A DNA stretch of 64,000 bases, from contig JAJRTN010000004.1 of assembly GCA_024278275.1 (NCBI GenBank), forward strand, positions 67,149 to 131,148. The letters are read 5' to 3'. The DNA is from Candidatus Hydrogenedentota bacterium. Lineage in GTDB: Bacteria > Hydrogenedentota > Hydrogenedentia > Hydrogenedentales > JAJRTN01. The position numbers were made by a program, and so were the translations under genes. The notes beneath the pieces were generated by a model. The model made no database searches. It was not told the origin of the DNA and saw nothing but the letters and a program-made list of their open reading frames with translations. The first letter of the stretch is position 1; each line of letters starts with the position of its first letter. Shown here piece by piece: positions 1-7,795 of the stretch.

Positions 1-1055
1 TGGATCTGCCCGGCGCCTCGCCAATAGATCATGTCCGCGCCATATTGGAGCGCGCGCACCGCCGCCTCCACGGGATTCAGCCGGGTGGCAACATCCGAGC
101 TGTCCATGGGGCCGGCAATGACCACCCCCCTGTAACCGAGTTCGCCCCGCAAGATCTCGCGGATAACCACTTCCGACACACAGGCGGGACCGGCCCCCGG
201 ATCGAGACCCGTTACGTGTGTGGGTCCCACGTGCAGGGCCGGTACATTCGCCGACACGGCCGCGGCATAAGGCACCAGGTCCATTTCCGCCAAGTGCATA
301 CGGGGCGTGAGGAGCACGGCCTCGCCCCGCCCGATTCGGTCCGCTCCCCCCCCGGGGAAGCCCATGGGCACGGCCATCACACCCTCTTCGGCGAAACGGT
401 CAACCACCCGCATGCCCGCGCGCGCAACCCAGGCCGGATCACTGCCGAAAATGCGCAACGTGCCCGGCGCGTCACTGAGGGTCGGCGCCAGGTAGAACGC
501 CGGTCCCAAGTGCAGGTCGAAGCCCATGCGCTTCATGTTGGCCGCCATAATCAGCCCGAGCTTGTCAATACAGCCGTCATCCCGTGTCGCGCCGACCGCC
601 AGCGGCGAGGGAAGTTGTACAAAAGCACTCCGGGCGCCCCGCTCCCGCTTCGCCAGCTCCGCCAGGTTGGCACCCACCCAAATGGGAATCCCGCTCACTC
701 CTTCGAGACTCCGTACCCGCGCAACATAGGCGGCGGCGTTACCAGGTTGCCGAACCTGGCGAAGGATGACCGCGCCGGGCGTGTAGGACCGGAGATAAGC
801 CAAGTCGTTCACCGACGGCCGATAACCGCCCTCCAGCGTCACCATCATGATCTGGCACACCCGCCCGCGCAGGTCCAGACCCGCCAATGCCTTTTCGACG
901 GGATCAACCGCGGCGGTTGCGGGCGCGGCCTCCCTGCCCGGGTCATTGTCCACGGGCGACTTGGCGGTCTCACGGCTCGTGAAAGCCGATTTCTGCGCCG
1001 CGGCAACGCCACAAAACAAGCATACGGTCACCAAACCGGCAAGAAAGGTTCGCAT
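1..1055 (-). CDS. GH3-family protein, probable inactive homologue (5' part, runs off the window edge)
   Basis: The protein starts at 1055 with GGAG just upstream and its C-terminus lies beyond position 1. Residues 1-20 form a signal peptide, so it is exported. The next ~330 residues align by eye with the N-terminal barrel of glycoside hydrolase family 3 beta-N-acetylhexosaminidases (NagZ type), including the stretch on Leu-Pro-Tyr fields near 'GELGYRGVVIAGPMDSSDV'. Active enzymes have KHFPGHG, a downstream Asp-x-His dyad and a V(T/S)DD nucleophile motif. Here these read MGFPGGG, no dyad and IAGPM, so the nucleophile Asp, the substrate-binding Lys-His pair and the acid/base dyad all seem absent. 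The fold is likely kept while catalysis is lost; a carbohydrate-binding or regulatory role is inference. A still-active divergent GH3 enzyme is less likely. Confidence 0.75.
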   Translation of the reverse strand, partial: MRTFLAGLVTVCLFCGVAAAQKSAFTSRETAKSPVDNDPGREAAPATAAVDPVEKALAGLDLRGRVCQIMMVTLEGGYRPSVNDLAYLRSYTPGAVILRQVRQPGNAAAYVARVRSLEGVSGIPIWVGANLAELAKRERGARSAFVQLPSPLAVGATRDDGCIDKLGLIMAANMKRMGFDLHLGPAFYLAPTLSDAPGTLRIFGSDPAWVARAGMRVVDRFAEEGVMAVPMGFPGGGADRIGRGEAVLLTPRMHLAEMDLVPYAAAVSANVPALHVGPTHVTGLDPGAGPACVSEVVIREILRGELGYRGVVIAGPMDSSDVATRLNPVEAAVRALQYGADMIYWRGAGQI

Positions 1056-1356
1056 AGAGGGTCTCCGTCTATCCCGCGGACATTCTACCAGAAAAGCGCC
1101 ATGGCTGCGGCTTCGACGTTGAAATGTCATGGGTGAAAAGGCGATTCTCGGCAAGACCGCCACGTACAAAACACGGGGTTCAGGCGCGGTCCGACAGATG
1201 GCACGTGATAACATCCTTCATTTCGGAGGTCCCTCCACTTGAGTCAATCAGCCATTCCGTATGGTATACAGCGCTACTTTCGCCGGCCATTCCGTCGTGA
1301 ACGGGCAAGCATCTTTTCGTGACCGTTTGCGCGGAACTTCACAATCCCCCCATGGC
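1056..1356. other. Intergenic stretch without a gene
   Basis: About 300 bases separate the divergent GH3-like gene from the regulatory region of the sigma54 operon. I see no supported reading frame or RNA gene. A short duplicated phrase (CGGCCATTCCGT, near 1247 and 1293) is the only internal repeat noticed. Confidence 0.5.
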
Positions 1357-1403
1357 TGTGCAAATTGTGCAGCCTTGAGAGGTGATCCGTGACTTTATGC
1401 ACA
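1357..1403. promoter_or_regulatory. Candidate activator-binding repeats upstream of the sigma54 promoter
   Basis: TGTGCA occurs at 1357-1362 and 1366-1371, and its reverse complement TGCACA at 1398-1403. The cluster lies about 55-100 bases upstream of the expected transcription start, the usual distance for the enhancer of an NtrC-type activator. The natural candidate to bind it is the response regulator encoded at 3785-5089. The repeats are seen directly; their function is inferred from spacing. Confidence 0.4.
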
Positions 1404-1432
1404 GTTGGCGGGGAGAAAAGACCTCTATTTCA

Positions 1433-1448
1433 TGGCACGGCGCTTGCC
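1433..1448 (+). promoter_or_regulatory. Sigma54 (-24/-12) promoter
   Basis: TGGCACGGCGCTTGCC matches the sigma54 consensus TGGCACG-N4-TTGC, with GG at 1434-1435, GC at 1446-1447 and exactly ten bases between them. Transcription should start near 1458-1460, about 50 bases before the ATG at 1509. The third gene of the downstream operon is itself a sigma54 activator, which supports a self-regulated unit. Confidence 0.8.
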
Positions 1449-1508
1449 CTTTTCCATGGCAGTAGACGATGGTAAACGGCCCGGACACGGGCCCCACGAA
1501 AGGAGACA

Positions 1509-2483
1509 ATGATGAACAAGATGAGCTTTGCAGGCGTGTTGGTCCTGACGGTGGTGGGTCTCACCGCCTTTGGCCAGCCCAACAGCCCCCTTATGCAGGA
1601 TGCCCACACCCTGGTATTCAACAATGCCGCCCTGCAGCGGCAGGTTGAGGACGTGCCGGGGGGCGTCAAGACCGTCACCACCACCACCGATCCCGACCTG
1701 CTTCCCGTGCTGCGGCGTCACCCCCGCGCCATGTTCGAGCACTACGACGGCGGTGGCGTGGTACGTCGCTGGGATCCCCTGTTTCTTGAGCTGGCCAAGG
1801 TCCAGGACCAGGTCAAGTACGACGTGCGTGATGTCGAGAATGGCGTCGAGGTGGTTTCCACGTCGGACGATGCCAATGTGACGAAGCTGATCCGGGCCCA
1901 TGCGGCGAAGGTCACCGCCATGCTCGAACGCGGTCCGGCGGCCATGCGTGAAACCAGCCCGTTGCCTGAAGGCTATACGGTGTCGAAGGCCACCACGCCC
2001 ACCTTCTGCAAGGTGGGCAGTGGAAAGGGTTCGGGGCCGCGCCGTGGCACCGTGCAAAACGGCCGTGGCTGCGGCTATCATGCCTCTGGAAACCGCAATG
2101 GCGGTTTTGGACAGGGTAATTGCCAGGGCCAAGGCCAGGGCATGGGCCAGATGCGGCGTGGCCAGGGTCAGGGCCAAGGCATGGGCCAGATGCGGCGTGG
2201 ACAGGGTCAGGGCCAGGGCAAGGCCCAGATGCGGCGCGGACAGGGTCAGGGCCAGGGCAAGGCCCAGATGCGGCGCGGACAGGGTCAGGGCCAGGGCAAG
2301 GCCCAGATGCGGCGTGGACAGGGTCAGGGCCAAGGCAAGGGCCAGATGCGGCGCGGACAGGGTCAGGGCCAAGGCATGGGCCAAATGCGGCGTGGACAGG
2401 GCCAAGGCCAGATGCGCGGTGCTTGCCGTGGCAATGGTTGCGGTCAGGGAACCTGCCCGGCCGGGACGCAAAGTAACGGGTAA
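1509..2483 (+). CDS. Exported repeat protein with Gln-Gly-Met-Arg tandem repeats, possible metal-responsive periplasmic protein
   Basis: 324 residues; the start has AAAGGAG seven bases upstream. Residues 1-21 are a signal peptide (cleavage after AFG). Residues ~45-150 contain two similar ~40-residue units of the pattern V-x-x-V-x-x-G-V-x-x-V-(S/T)-x-(D)-P/A-x-x-x-x-x-(I/R)-x-H, each ending near a His. The C-terminal half holds seven 13-residue repeats plus a partial one, rich in Gln, Gly, Arg and Met, framed by Cys/His-rich segments (FCKVG, GCGYH, NCQG, CRGNGCGQGTC). The gene lies directly behind a sigma54 promoter and abuts the kinase gene, an order like zraP-zraS-zraR in enterobacteria. Binding of a soft metal such as copper or zinc through Met, Cys and His is inference; no database family is claimed. 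Confidence 0.7.
   Translation: MMNKMSFAGVLVLTVVGLTAFGQPNSPLMQDAHTLVFNNAALQRQVEDVPGGVKTVTTTTDPDLLPVLRRHPRAMFEHYDGGGVVRRWDPLFLELAKVQDQVKYDVRDVENGVEVVSTSDDANVTKLIRAHAAKVTAMLERGPAAMRETSPLPEGYTVSKATTPTFCKVGSGKGSGPRRGTVQNGRGCGYHASGNRNGGFGQGNCQGQGQGMGQMRRGQGQGQGMGQMRRGQGQGQGKAQMRRGQGQGQGKAQMRRGQGQGQGKAQMRRGQGQGQGKGQMRRGQGQGQGMGQMRRGQGQGQMRGACRGNGCGQGTCPAGTQSNG
2124..2417 (+). repeat. Seven and a half 39-bp tandem repeats inside a coding region
   Basis: Units start at 2124, 2163, 2202, 2241, 2280, 2319 and 2358, with a partial unit from 2397. Each encodes 13 residues beginning QGQGQG and ending QMRRG; the two residues before QMRRG vary between MG, KA and KG. Because 39 is a multiple of three, copy-number changes keep the frame. 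Units 3-5 are nearly identical, which suggests recent expansion. Confidence 0.95.
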
Positions 2484-3779
2484 ATGACGGGTTCACCAAA
2501 ACAAGCCGATGGGCGGGCATGGCGCGCGTGGTTCACGTGCGCCGTGCTTGCCCTTTTATTTGCCGCGGTGGCGGCGGCCTTCGGTGGCTACTACCTCCGC
2601 CAGGTCCGCTGGTTTGCCGACGCGCTGGAAGAACGGGCCCACATGATGCTCGACGTTCAGGAAGCCGCCGTTGCCGCCCATTTGCGCAACGGCAAGTACA
2701 ACCCGGAACAACTGGCGCCCATTTTCAAACGGCTGGCACAGGCGCCCCTCGTGGTGAAGCTGCAACTGCGCACCGGGGAAGGGGTTCTCATACAGGCCCA
2801 GGGAGAACATCCCGACGCGGCCGCCCGGGCCTATGGCCGAAGCGTGGTCATCGCGGCCGAGACGCCCGGCGGCCGCCACGGACGCATGATGCCGCGCGGT
2901 CCCAGCCCCATGGCGGGCTGGCTTCCTTTTCCGCGCGAGGCCGTGACCCTTACGGTGTGGATGGATGAATCGCGTCTTTTGTCCAACCGGGCCGGGGCGA
3001 GGCTCCAGTTATTCCTGAGCCTGCTGGGAACGGCCCTGGCTTTCGGCCTGGCGCTGCTGACGACCCTTTCCCGGTGGCGGCAACGGGGCCTGGAAGTGGA
3101 CCTGGCCGTGGCGCGGGAGCGGGAGGTCCACCACCGGCAGCTTGCTCAACTGGGCGCGGGCCTGGCGCACGAAACGAAAAACCCCCTGGGCCTTGTGCGT
3201 GGCATGGCGCAATTCATTTCCGAGGCGGATGCTCCCGGGGAGGTGCGGAAACAGGCGGCCCTTATCATTGACGAAGTGGACCGAACCGTGCGGCATGTCA
3301 ACGCCTTTCTCGACCTGGCCCGGGAGAAGGAACCCACCCAGGAGCCGGTCTCCCTGGATGCCCTTTTCTCCGGACTCGAAGCCCTGATGAGGCAGGAGGC
3401 CCTTCAGCAACGGGTGAGTATGCGCTGGACTTCCAACCATCTCAGGGTGCGCGCCGACGAGAGTCTTCTGCGACGGGCGTTGCTCAACCTGGTCATTAAC
3501 GCCCTCAAGGCGTGTGCCCAGGGCGGAGAGATATCCGTGACCGCCGGGGCCACCGGGGATGGCGTTCGCATTTCCGTGGAGGACAACGGGTCCGGCATCG
3601 CCCCGGAGGACCTTTCCGCCGTGCGCCGTCCCTATTTCTCCCGTTTTCACGGCGGCACCGGCCTCGGTCTGTCCATCGTGGATCAGATCGCCCGCGCCCA
3701 TGGCTGGCGCCTGGAAATTGAATCCCGGCCCGGCCAGGGCACAAGGGTATCGTTAGACGGCATCCATCCCGTAACATAG
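2484..3779 (+). CDS. Membrane sensor histidine kinase (ZraS/HydH-like)
   Basis: 431 residues. The ATG follows the previous TAA with no gap, so translation is probably coupled. TM helix 1 is at ~17-38 and TM helix 2 at ~174-194, bracketing a ~135-residue periplasmic sensor region with a Met/His-rich patch near 130-145. The HisKA domain carries the phospho-acceptor His229 in LAHETKNPLG. The ATPase domain shows an N box around Asn339, a G1 box DNGSGI at 367-372 and a G2 box GGTGLGLSIV at 390-399. It should phosphorylate the response regulator encoded five bases downstream. The architecture fits kinases that feed NtrC-type regulators; the signal is unknown, with metal or envelope stress inferred from the first gene of the operon. 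Confidence 0.92.
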   Translation: MTGSPKQADGRAWRAWFTCAVLALLFAAVAAAFGGYYLRQVRWFADALEERAHMMLDVQEAAVAAHLRNGKYNPEQLAPIFKRLAQAPLVVKLQLRTGEGVLIQAQGEHPDAAARAYGRSVVIAAETPGGRHGRMMPRGPSPMAGWLPFPREAVTLTVWMDESRLLSNRAGARLQLFLSLLGTALAFGLALLTTLSRWRQRGLEVDLAVAREREVHHRQLAQLGAGLAHETKNPLGLVRGMAQFISEADAPGEVRKQAALIIDEVDRTVRHVNAFLDLAREKEPTQEPVSLDALFSGLEALMRQEALQQRVSMRWTSNHLRVRADESLLRRALLNLVINALKACAQGGEISVTAGATGDGVRISVEDNGSGIAPEDLSAVRRPYFSRFHGGTGLGLSIVDQIARAHGWRLEIESRPGQGTRVSLDGIHPVT

Positions 3780-3784
3780 GGCCC

Positions 3785-5089
3785 ATGAGAACGCAACATA
3801 CCGTAGCCATCATCGACGACGAAGCCGCCCAGCGCGCCCTGCTGGAGAACGCCCTGCAGCGCGCGGGCTATGCCACCCTGACGGGGGAGACGGGCGAGGA
3901 CGCTTTGCGTCACGCCGACACCTGCGACCTCATCCTCCTCGACGTGCGCATGCCCGTCATGACGGGCCTGGAGGCGCTCGAAAGGCTTTCCAGGACCCAC
4001 GCGGGACTTCCCGTTATCCTGCTCACGGCCTTCATCGACGTGCGCGACGCCGTGAACGCCATCAAGCAGGGCGCCGTGGACTACCTGGAGAAACCCGTCG
4101 ACCTGGACGAACTGGTCGTGGCCATCGATGAGGCCCTGGGGGCGCCGGGCCGCGCCATCGCCGCGAACGAACTTGTTTTGCCCGACGGGGTGGTGGCGGA
4201 AAGCGAGGCCATGGGCGATGTGTTTCGACAGGCCGCGCGCGTCGCCGAAACGGAGGCGGCCGTGCTGCTTCTCGGAGAGAGCGGCGTGGGCAAGGAGGTG
4301 GTCGCCCGCTTTATCCATGATAACAGCGCCCGCGCCGAGGGCGCCCTGGTGGTGGTCGATTGCACGACCCTTCCCCGCGATCTCGCGGAAAGTGTTCTTT
4401 TCGGTCATGAGCAGGGGGCCTTCACCGGCGCCGACAGCCGACACGAGGGCCGTTTCACCGAAGCCGACGGCGGCACGGTCTTCCTGGATGAACTGGGCGA
4501 GTTACCGCCGGCCCTTCAACCCAAACTGCTGCGCGTACTCGAAGCGGGAACCTTTCGCCCCGTGGGAGGCACACGGGACCTTCACGCCTCCGTTCGTGTC
4601 ATTGCCGCCACCAACCGCCGCCTGGAGGAAGAAGTGGCGGCCGGTCGTTTCCGGGAAGATTTGTTTTACCGGCTCAATGTCTTTCCCATCGAGATCCCAC
4701 CCCTGCGCGAGCGAAGCGACGACATTCTTCCCCTCGCGGAATCGGTGCTTCGTCCCCACCACAAACGGCTGGCCCCCGCGGCCCAACGCCAGCTTCTCAC
4801 CTACGATTGGCCGGGAAATGTCCGTGAAATGCGCAACGCCATGGAACGCGCGGCCATCCTCGCCACGGGTGACCTCGTGCTGCCCGCCGATCTTCCCCCG
4901 GCCCTGCAACAGGCCCGTCCCGCGACCAAACGTGGCGGCGGCGTACTCGTGGGCGACATGAAGGAAATCCAACGTCAGGCCATTCTGGAGGCCTTGGAAA
5001 AGACCGGCGGCAATAAATCCCACGCCGCCGAGTTGCTGGGCATCAGCCGCAGGAACCTGATTTACAAGCTCCGGGCCTACGGGATGTAA
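3785..5089 (+). CDS. NtrC-family sigma54-dependent response regulator
   Basis: 434 residues in the canonical three-domain order. Receiver domain at 1-115 has Asp11, Asp12, phospho-acceptor Asp53 and Lys103. The AAA+ domain (~135-370) has Walker A GESGVGKE at 164-171, the sigma54-contact loop GAFTGAD at 211-217 and Walker B TVFLDE at 231-236. A Fis-type helix-turn-helix occupies ~405-430 (HAAELLGISRRNLIYKL). It is the partner of the kinase just upstream and very likely activates the sigma54 promoter at 1433-1448, giving positive autoregulation. All key residues are intact. Confidence 0.95.
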   Translation: MRTQHTVAIIDDEAAQRALLENALQRAGYATLTGETGEDALRHADTCDLILLDVRMPVMTGLEALERLSRTHAGLPVILLTAFIDVRDAVNAIKQGAVDYLEKPVDLDELVVAIDEALGAPGRAIAANELVLPDGVVAESEAMGDVFRQAARVAETEAAVLLLGESGVGKEVVARFIHDNSARAEGALVVVDCTTLPRDLAESVLFGHEQGAFTGADSRHEGRFTEADGGTVFLDELGELPPALQPKLLRVLEAGTFRPVGGTRDLHASVRVIAATNRRLEEEVAAGRFREDLFYRLNVFPIEIPPLRERSDDILPLAESVLRPHHKRLAPAAQRQLLTYDWPGNVREMRNAMERAAILATGDLVLPADLPPALQQARPATKRGGGVLVGDMKEIQRQAILEALEKTGGNKSHAAELLGISRRNLIYKLRAYGM

Positions 5090-5248
5090 CGAGCGAAACA
5101 TGGATGGCGAAGCCCATCCACGTTTTCCTCCCTTACCCCTGAACTTCTGTACAAATGGTTACGAAAACGCCTTTGTCCCGACCCGCCACGCCCTGCGTGG
5201 GAAGGGGAGCATCGGCGTTCATCTGCGCCATCTGCGGATACACTATCA

Positions 5249-5365
5249 TGAAGCCCCGCCTTCGCGGAGATGACGGAAAGGTAGGGCCTTGGCCCACCAT
5301 GGCCCCGCCTCCAGGGGAGACGGTTTCGTCGTCAAGGTTTCCGTCTTGGTGGGCCAAGGCCCACG
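5249..5365. repeat. Dispersed palindromic repeats in the 5090-5438 intergenic region
   Basis: The ~350 bases between the response-regulator gene and lptG hold no supported gene. An inverted copy of the CCGCCTTCGCGG-ATGACGG element (also near 15681, 15740, 32701 and 48473) is at about 5250-5278. It is followed by two copies of GGGCC-TT/AA-GGCCC palindromes at 5284-5298 and 5348-5364, a family seen five more times in the window. The arrangement resembles REP/BIME clusters between convergent genes. Confidence 0.7.
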
Positions 5366-5438
5366 TACTACATTTTCTCGCGAACGCGGGGGCCATGGGT
5401 TGATGGCGGTAGCGAATCCTGGTTCCGGCTGCGCCGGG

Positions 5439-6527
5439 CTAGGTGGGTGTTCTGCGGCAGAGGTAGAGACCGACACAGAGAAACACGGCGTTGGGCAGCC
5501 AGGCGGCGGCAGGGGGGGGGAGTTTCCCGATAACGCCAAGGCCCATGCAAATGTAGAAGAGCGTGATGTAGGCCAGCCCCACGGCCAGGCTGATCCCGAA
5601 GCCGATGGCCACGCCGCCCCGGCGCAAACGGATGGCGAAGGGAATGGCCAGGAAGATCATGACAAAGCAGAGGGCGGGCCGGGCGAACTTGGCGTGGAAA
5701 TCCACCCAATGGCGGCGCGTGGGGACACCGAGCCGCCCGGCACGGCGGAGGTCCGCGGCGAGGGTTCGGGCGGTCTTGGTTTCGGCGGGATCTTCCAGGG
5801 CGAACAAGGCACGTGGAGATTCGGAGAAAGGTGCGCGGACCTGGGTGATGCGGTTCTGTATTTCCTCTTCTTTCGCACCATCGAAACGGAGGGACCATCC
5901 GTCTTCGAGAAACCAGGCACCTTTGTCTTCGTCCCAGAAAATCCGTTTCGCCTCGATATGATCCCACTGCCGCCCGTCGTCCCGATGGAGATAGACATCC
6001 TGCCCGGTGAGGGCGGCGCGGTTGAACTTCAGGATATGACAGGTCCATCCGCCGCTGAGACGGGTCCAACTCACGCCCGTGTTTTCGCCTACGGAGAAAC
6101 GGCGAAAGTACTCATGCTCGATGCGATCCGCCAAGGCCGTGGCGCGCACACCGAGGGTTTCTTCCACGGCGAAGGCCGCGACGGCGGTGAGCAGCGCCAG
6201 CAGCACCGGCATGCGCACCATGCGCCACAGGCTCACGCCACCGGCCAGCATGGCGGTCACTTCGTTGTTCTGCGCGGCCCGTCCCAACACCATCAGTCCG
6301 CTCACCAAGACCGCCATGGCAGCGGTCTGATAGGTAAACAGAATGGTGGGAATAAAGGTAATGTAGTACAGAACCAACACATGCCATGGAAAATCGTAAC
6401 GGCCGATCTTGGCCTGCTGCCGGGTGAGGAAATCAATGACGATCACCAGCAGCACCAGCGAAACGAGTACCTTCAGGATCGTGCGCAGAAAACCCTTCGC
6501 GAAATAGCGGTCAAGTTGCGTTATCAT
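5439..6527 (-). CDS. lptG: LPS export permease, LptG-like (YjgQ)
   Basis: 362 residues from the ATG at 6527, which overlaps the stop of the upstream lptF-like gene by four bases (ATGA). Hydrophobic segments lie near 15-35, 55-80 and 95-120, with further helices in the last 100 residues, and a long soluble beta-jellyroll-like segment lies between. This is the YjgP/YjgQ permease layout. The motif NNEVTAMLAGGVSLWR corresponds to the conserved coupling region. With LptF and the ATPase LptB (not in this window) it would extract lipopolysaccharide from the inner membrane. Its stop codon (5439-5441) lies at the edge of a repeat-like GGCTGCGCCGGGCTAGG sequence. Assignment as G rather than F rests on gene order and the LDRYF start. 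Confidence 0.88.
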   Translation of the reverse strand: MITQLDRYFAKGFLRTILKVLVSLVLLVIVIDFLTRQQAKIGRYDFPWHVLVLYYITFIPTILFTYQTAAMAVLVSGLMVLGRAAQNNEVTAMLAGGVSLWRMVRMPVLLALLTAVAAFAVEETLGVRATALADRIEHEYFRRFSVGENTGVSWTRLSGGWTCHILKFNRAALTGQDVYLHRDDGRQWDHIEAKRIFWDEDKGAWFLEDGWSLRFDGAKEEEIQNRITQVRAPFSESPRALFALEDPAETKTARTLAADLRRAGRLGVPTRRHWVDFHAKFARPALCFVMIFLAIPFAIRLRRGGVAIGFGISLAVGLAYITLFYICMGLGVIGKLPPPAAAWLPNAVFLCVGLYLCRRTPT

Positions 6528-7639
6528 ACGCGGTCCACCCGCCAGATCAGCACACCGCCCAGGGCCATGAGCACGGCATTGGGCACCTGCGCCAACAGCA
6601 CCGCCTCGCCCAGGCCCGGAAGGTGATGGGGCGCGGCCAGGGCGCGGATAACATAATATGCCACGATAATGGCGAAGCCGCCGGCGAAGGTAAAACTCCG
6701 TCCACTCCGCGAAGCCCGTGCCCCGATGGGCGCGGCCAGAAAGGCCACCGCGAGACACATCAGGGGCAGGGAGAAGCGGTGGGCCATATGGGTGCGCAGC
6801 TTGTAGAGCTCAAGCTCCACCATCTTGTTGGACGTTTCATGCAGCGTTTTCGTGGCTTTTCGTTCTTCGGCGAAAAGCTGGCGCAGATCCATGCCCTGCC
6901 GCCCTATCACGTCGCTCCGGATGGGCGGATCGGGAATAGGGAGACGCATGGTGCGAAAGGTGGTGTGGGGCAGTACGCCGTCCCGCTCCGCGTCCACCAT
7001 GCGGCCTTTCCGCATGACCAGCGAAGTGCGGCCCCCCGCTTTTTCAAGCCACGCTTTATCGGCATAAAAAGCCTTTGCCTTTCCTCCGTCCAGTGCCTGC
7101 AACACCACCAGGTTGTGGAGCTTTCCATCCTGGTCGCGACGGCCGATGTAGACCCGCCAATCCCCGTAATCCTGCATGACCCCCGTGGGAAATACATCCA
7201 GCGTGGCACGCAGGGGCAGGTCGCTTTTGAGCAGGGAATGGAGTTTGCGATAGGCCCACGGTTGCGCGCCGTCCTGCACCAACAGGCAGATCAGGCTCAA
7301 CGCCGCACCGGTCCACAACACGGGAAGCACCGTGCGCCCCAGGGGGATGCCCGCGGCTTTCATGGCGATAAGCTCGCTGTTCCGGGCCATTTTCCCGAAG
7401 GTCAGCATGATGCCCATGAGGAAAGTTACCGGCAGAATGTAGCCCACGAGCATGGGCGAAGAGTAGAGAGAGATTCGCGAGATATCCCAAAGCGTGATGG
7501 GCGCCATGGGTACATCCTGTAATAGCGCGCGCACTTCGCGCTGAATGGCGCCACCGATGAAGATGAAGCTGATCACCACCAGGGCCGACAAGGCTGGAAT
7601 CCAGATTTGGCGCAATATGTAACGGTTAATCCGCTTCAC
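6524..7639 (-). CDS. lptF: LPS export permease, LptF-like (YjgP)
   Basis: 371 residues from a GTG at 7639. The frame is open further upstream, but the N-terminal MKRINRYILRQIW is the typical family start and AAGG lies upstream. Four to six transmembrane helices flank a soluble jellyroll domain. ARNSELIAMKAAGIPLGR is the conserved cytoplasmic coupling motif for LptB. It is first in a two-gene operon with lptG and overlaps it by four bases. The pair shows the cell has an LPS-type outer membrane. Confidence 0.9.
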   Translation of the reverse strand: MKRINRYILRQIWIPALSALVVISFIFIGGAIQREVRALLQDVPMAPITLWDISRISLYSSPMLVGYILPVTFLMGIMLTFGKMARNSELIAMKAAGIPLGRTVLPVLWTGAALSLICLLVQDGAQPWAYRKLHSLLKSDLPLRATLDVFPTGVMQDYGDWRVYIGRRDQDGKLHNLVVLQALDGGKAKAFYADKAWLEKAGGRTSLVMRKGRMVDAERDGVLPHTTFRTMRLPIPDPPIRSDVIGRQGMDLRQLFAEERKATKTLHETSNKMVELELYKLRTHMAHRFSLPLMCLAVAFLAAPIGARASRSGRSFTFAGGFAIIVAYYVIRALAAPHHLPGLGEAVLLAQVPNAVLMALGGVLIWRVDRV

Positions 7640-7685
7640 GGGGGGGCCTTCGATAAGCAATTTCCAGGGAGAAGGATGAAGCCCT

Positions 7686-7691
7686 ATTATA
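7686..7691 (-). promoter_or_regulatory. Candidate -10 box for lptF-lptG
   Basis: On the minus strand TATAAT lies about 47 bases upstream of the lptF GTG. I see no convincing -35 hexamer at 16-18 bases, so this is a weak call. The 156-base gap serves two divergent genes. Confidence 0.3.
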
Positions 7692-7795
7692 CCCGAAGCC
7701 CGCGGCGGCCCGCACGGGGCGGGCACTTCTTGACATGACTGTTGCCGGGCCGAAAAGATACCGTGTAAAAGGCGTGTCACCGAGGAGATTCCGTC

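Noticed and set aside
45-1136. Long plus-strand open frame at the left edge
   Set aside because: It is the antisense shadow of the minus-strand GH3-like gene; it has no binding site and its composition is His/Gly/Arg-rich as expected for an antisense frame.
2124-2417. CRISPR array
   Set aside because: Units are adjacent without spacers and encode an in-frame repeat protein.
1900-2520. Several open frames on both strands over the GQGQ repeats
   Set aside because: Any frame stays open through a GC-rich 39-bp repeat. Only the frame with signal peptide and ribosome-binding site is supported.
7730-7760. TTGACA before the GDPD gene
   Set aside because: The best -10-like hexamers lie at 20-21 bases or match poorly, so no promoter was called.
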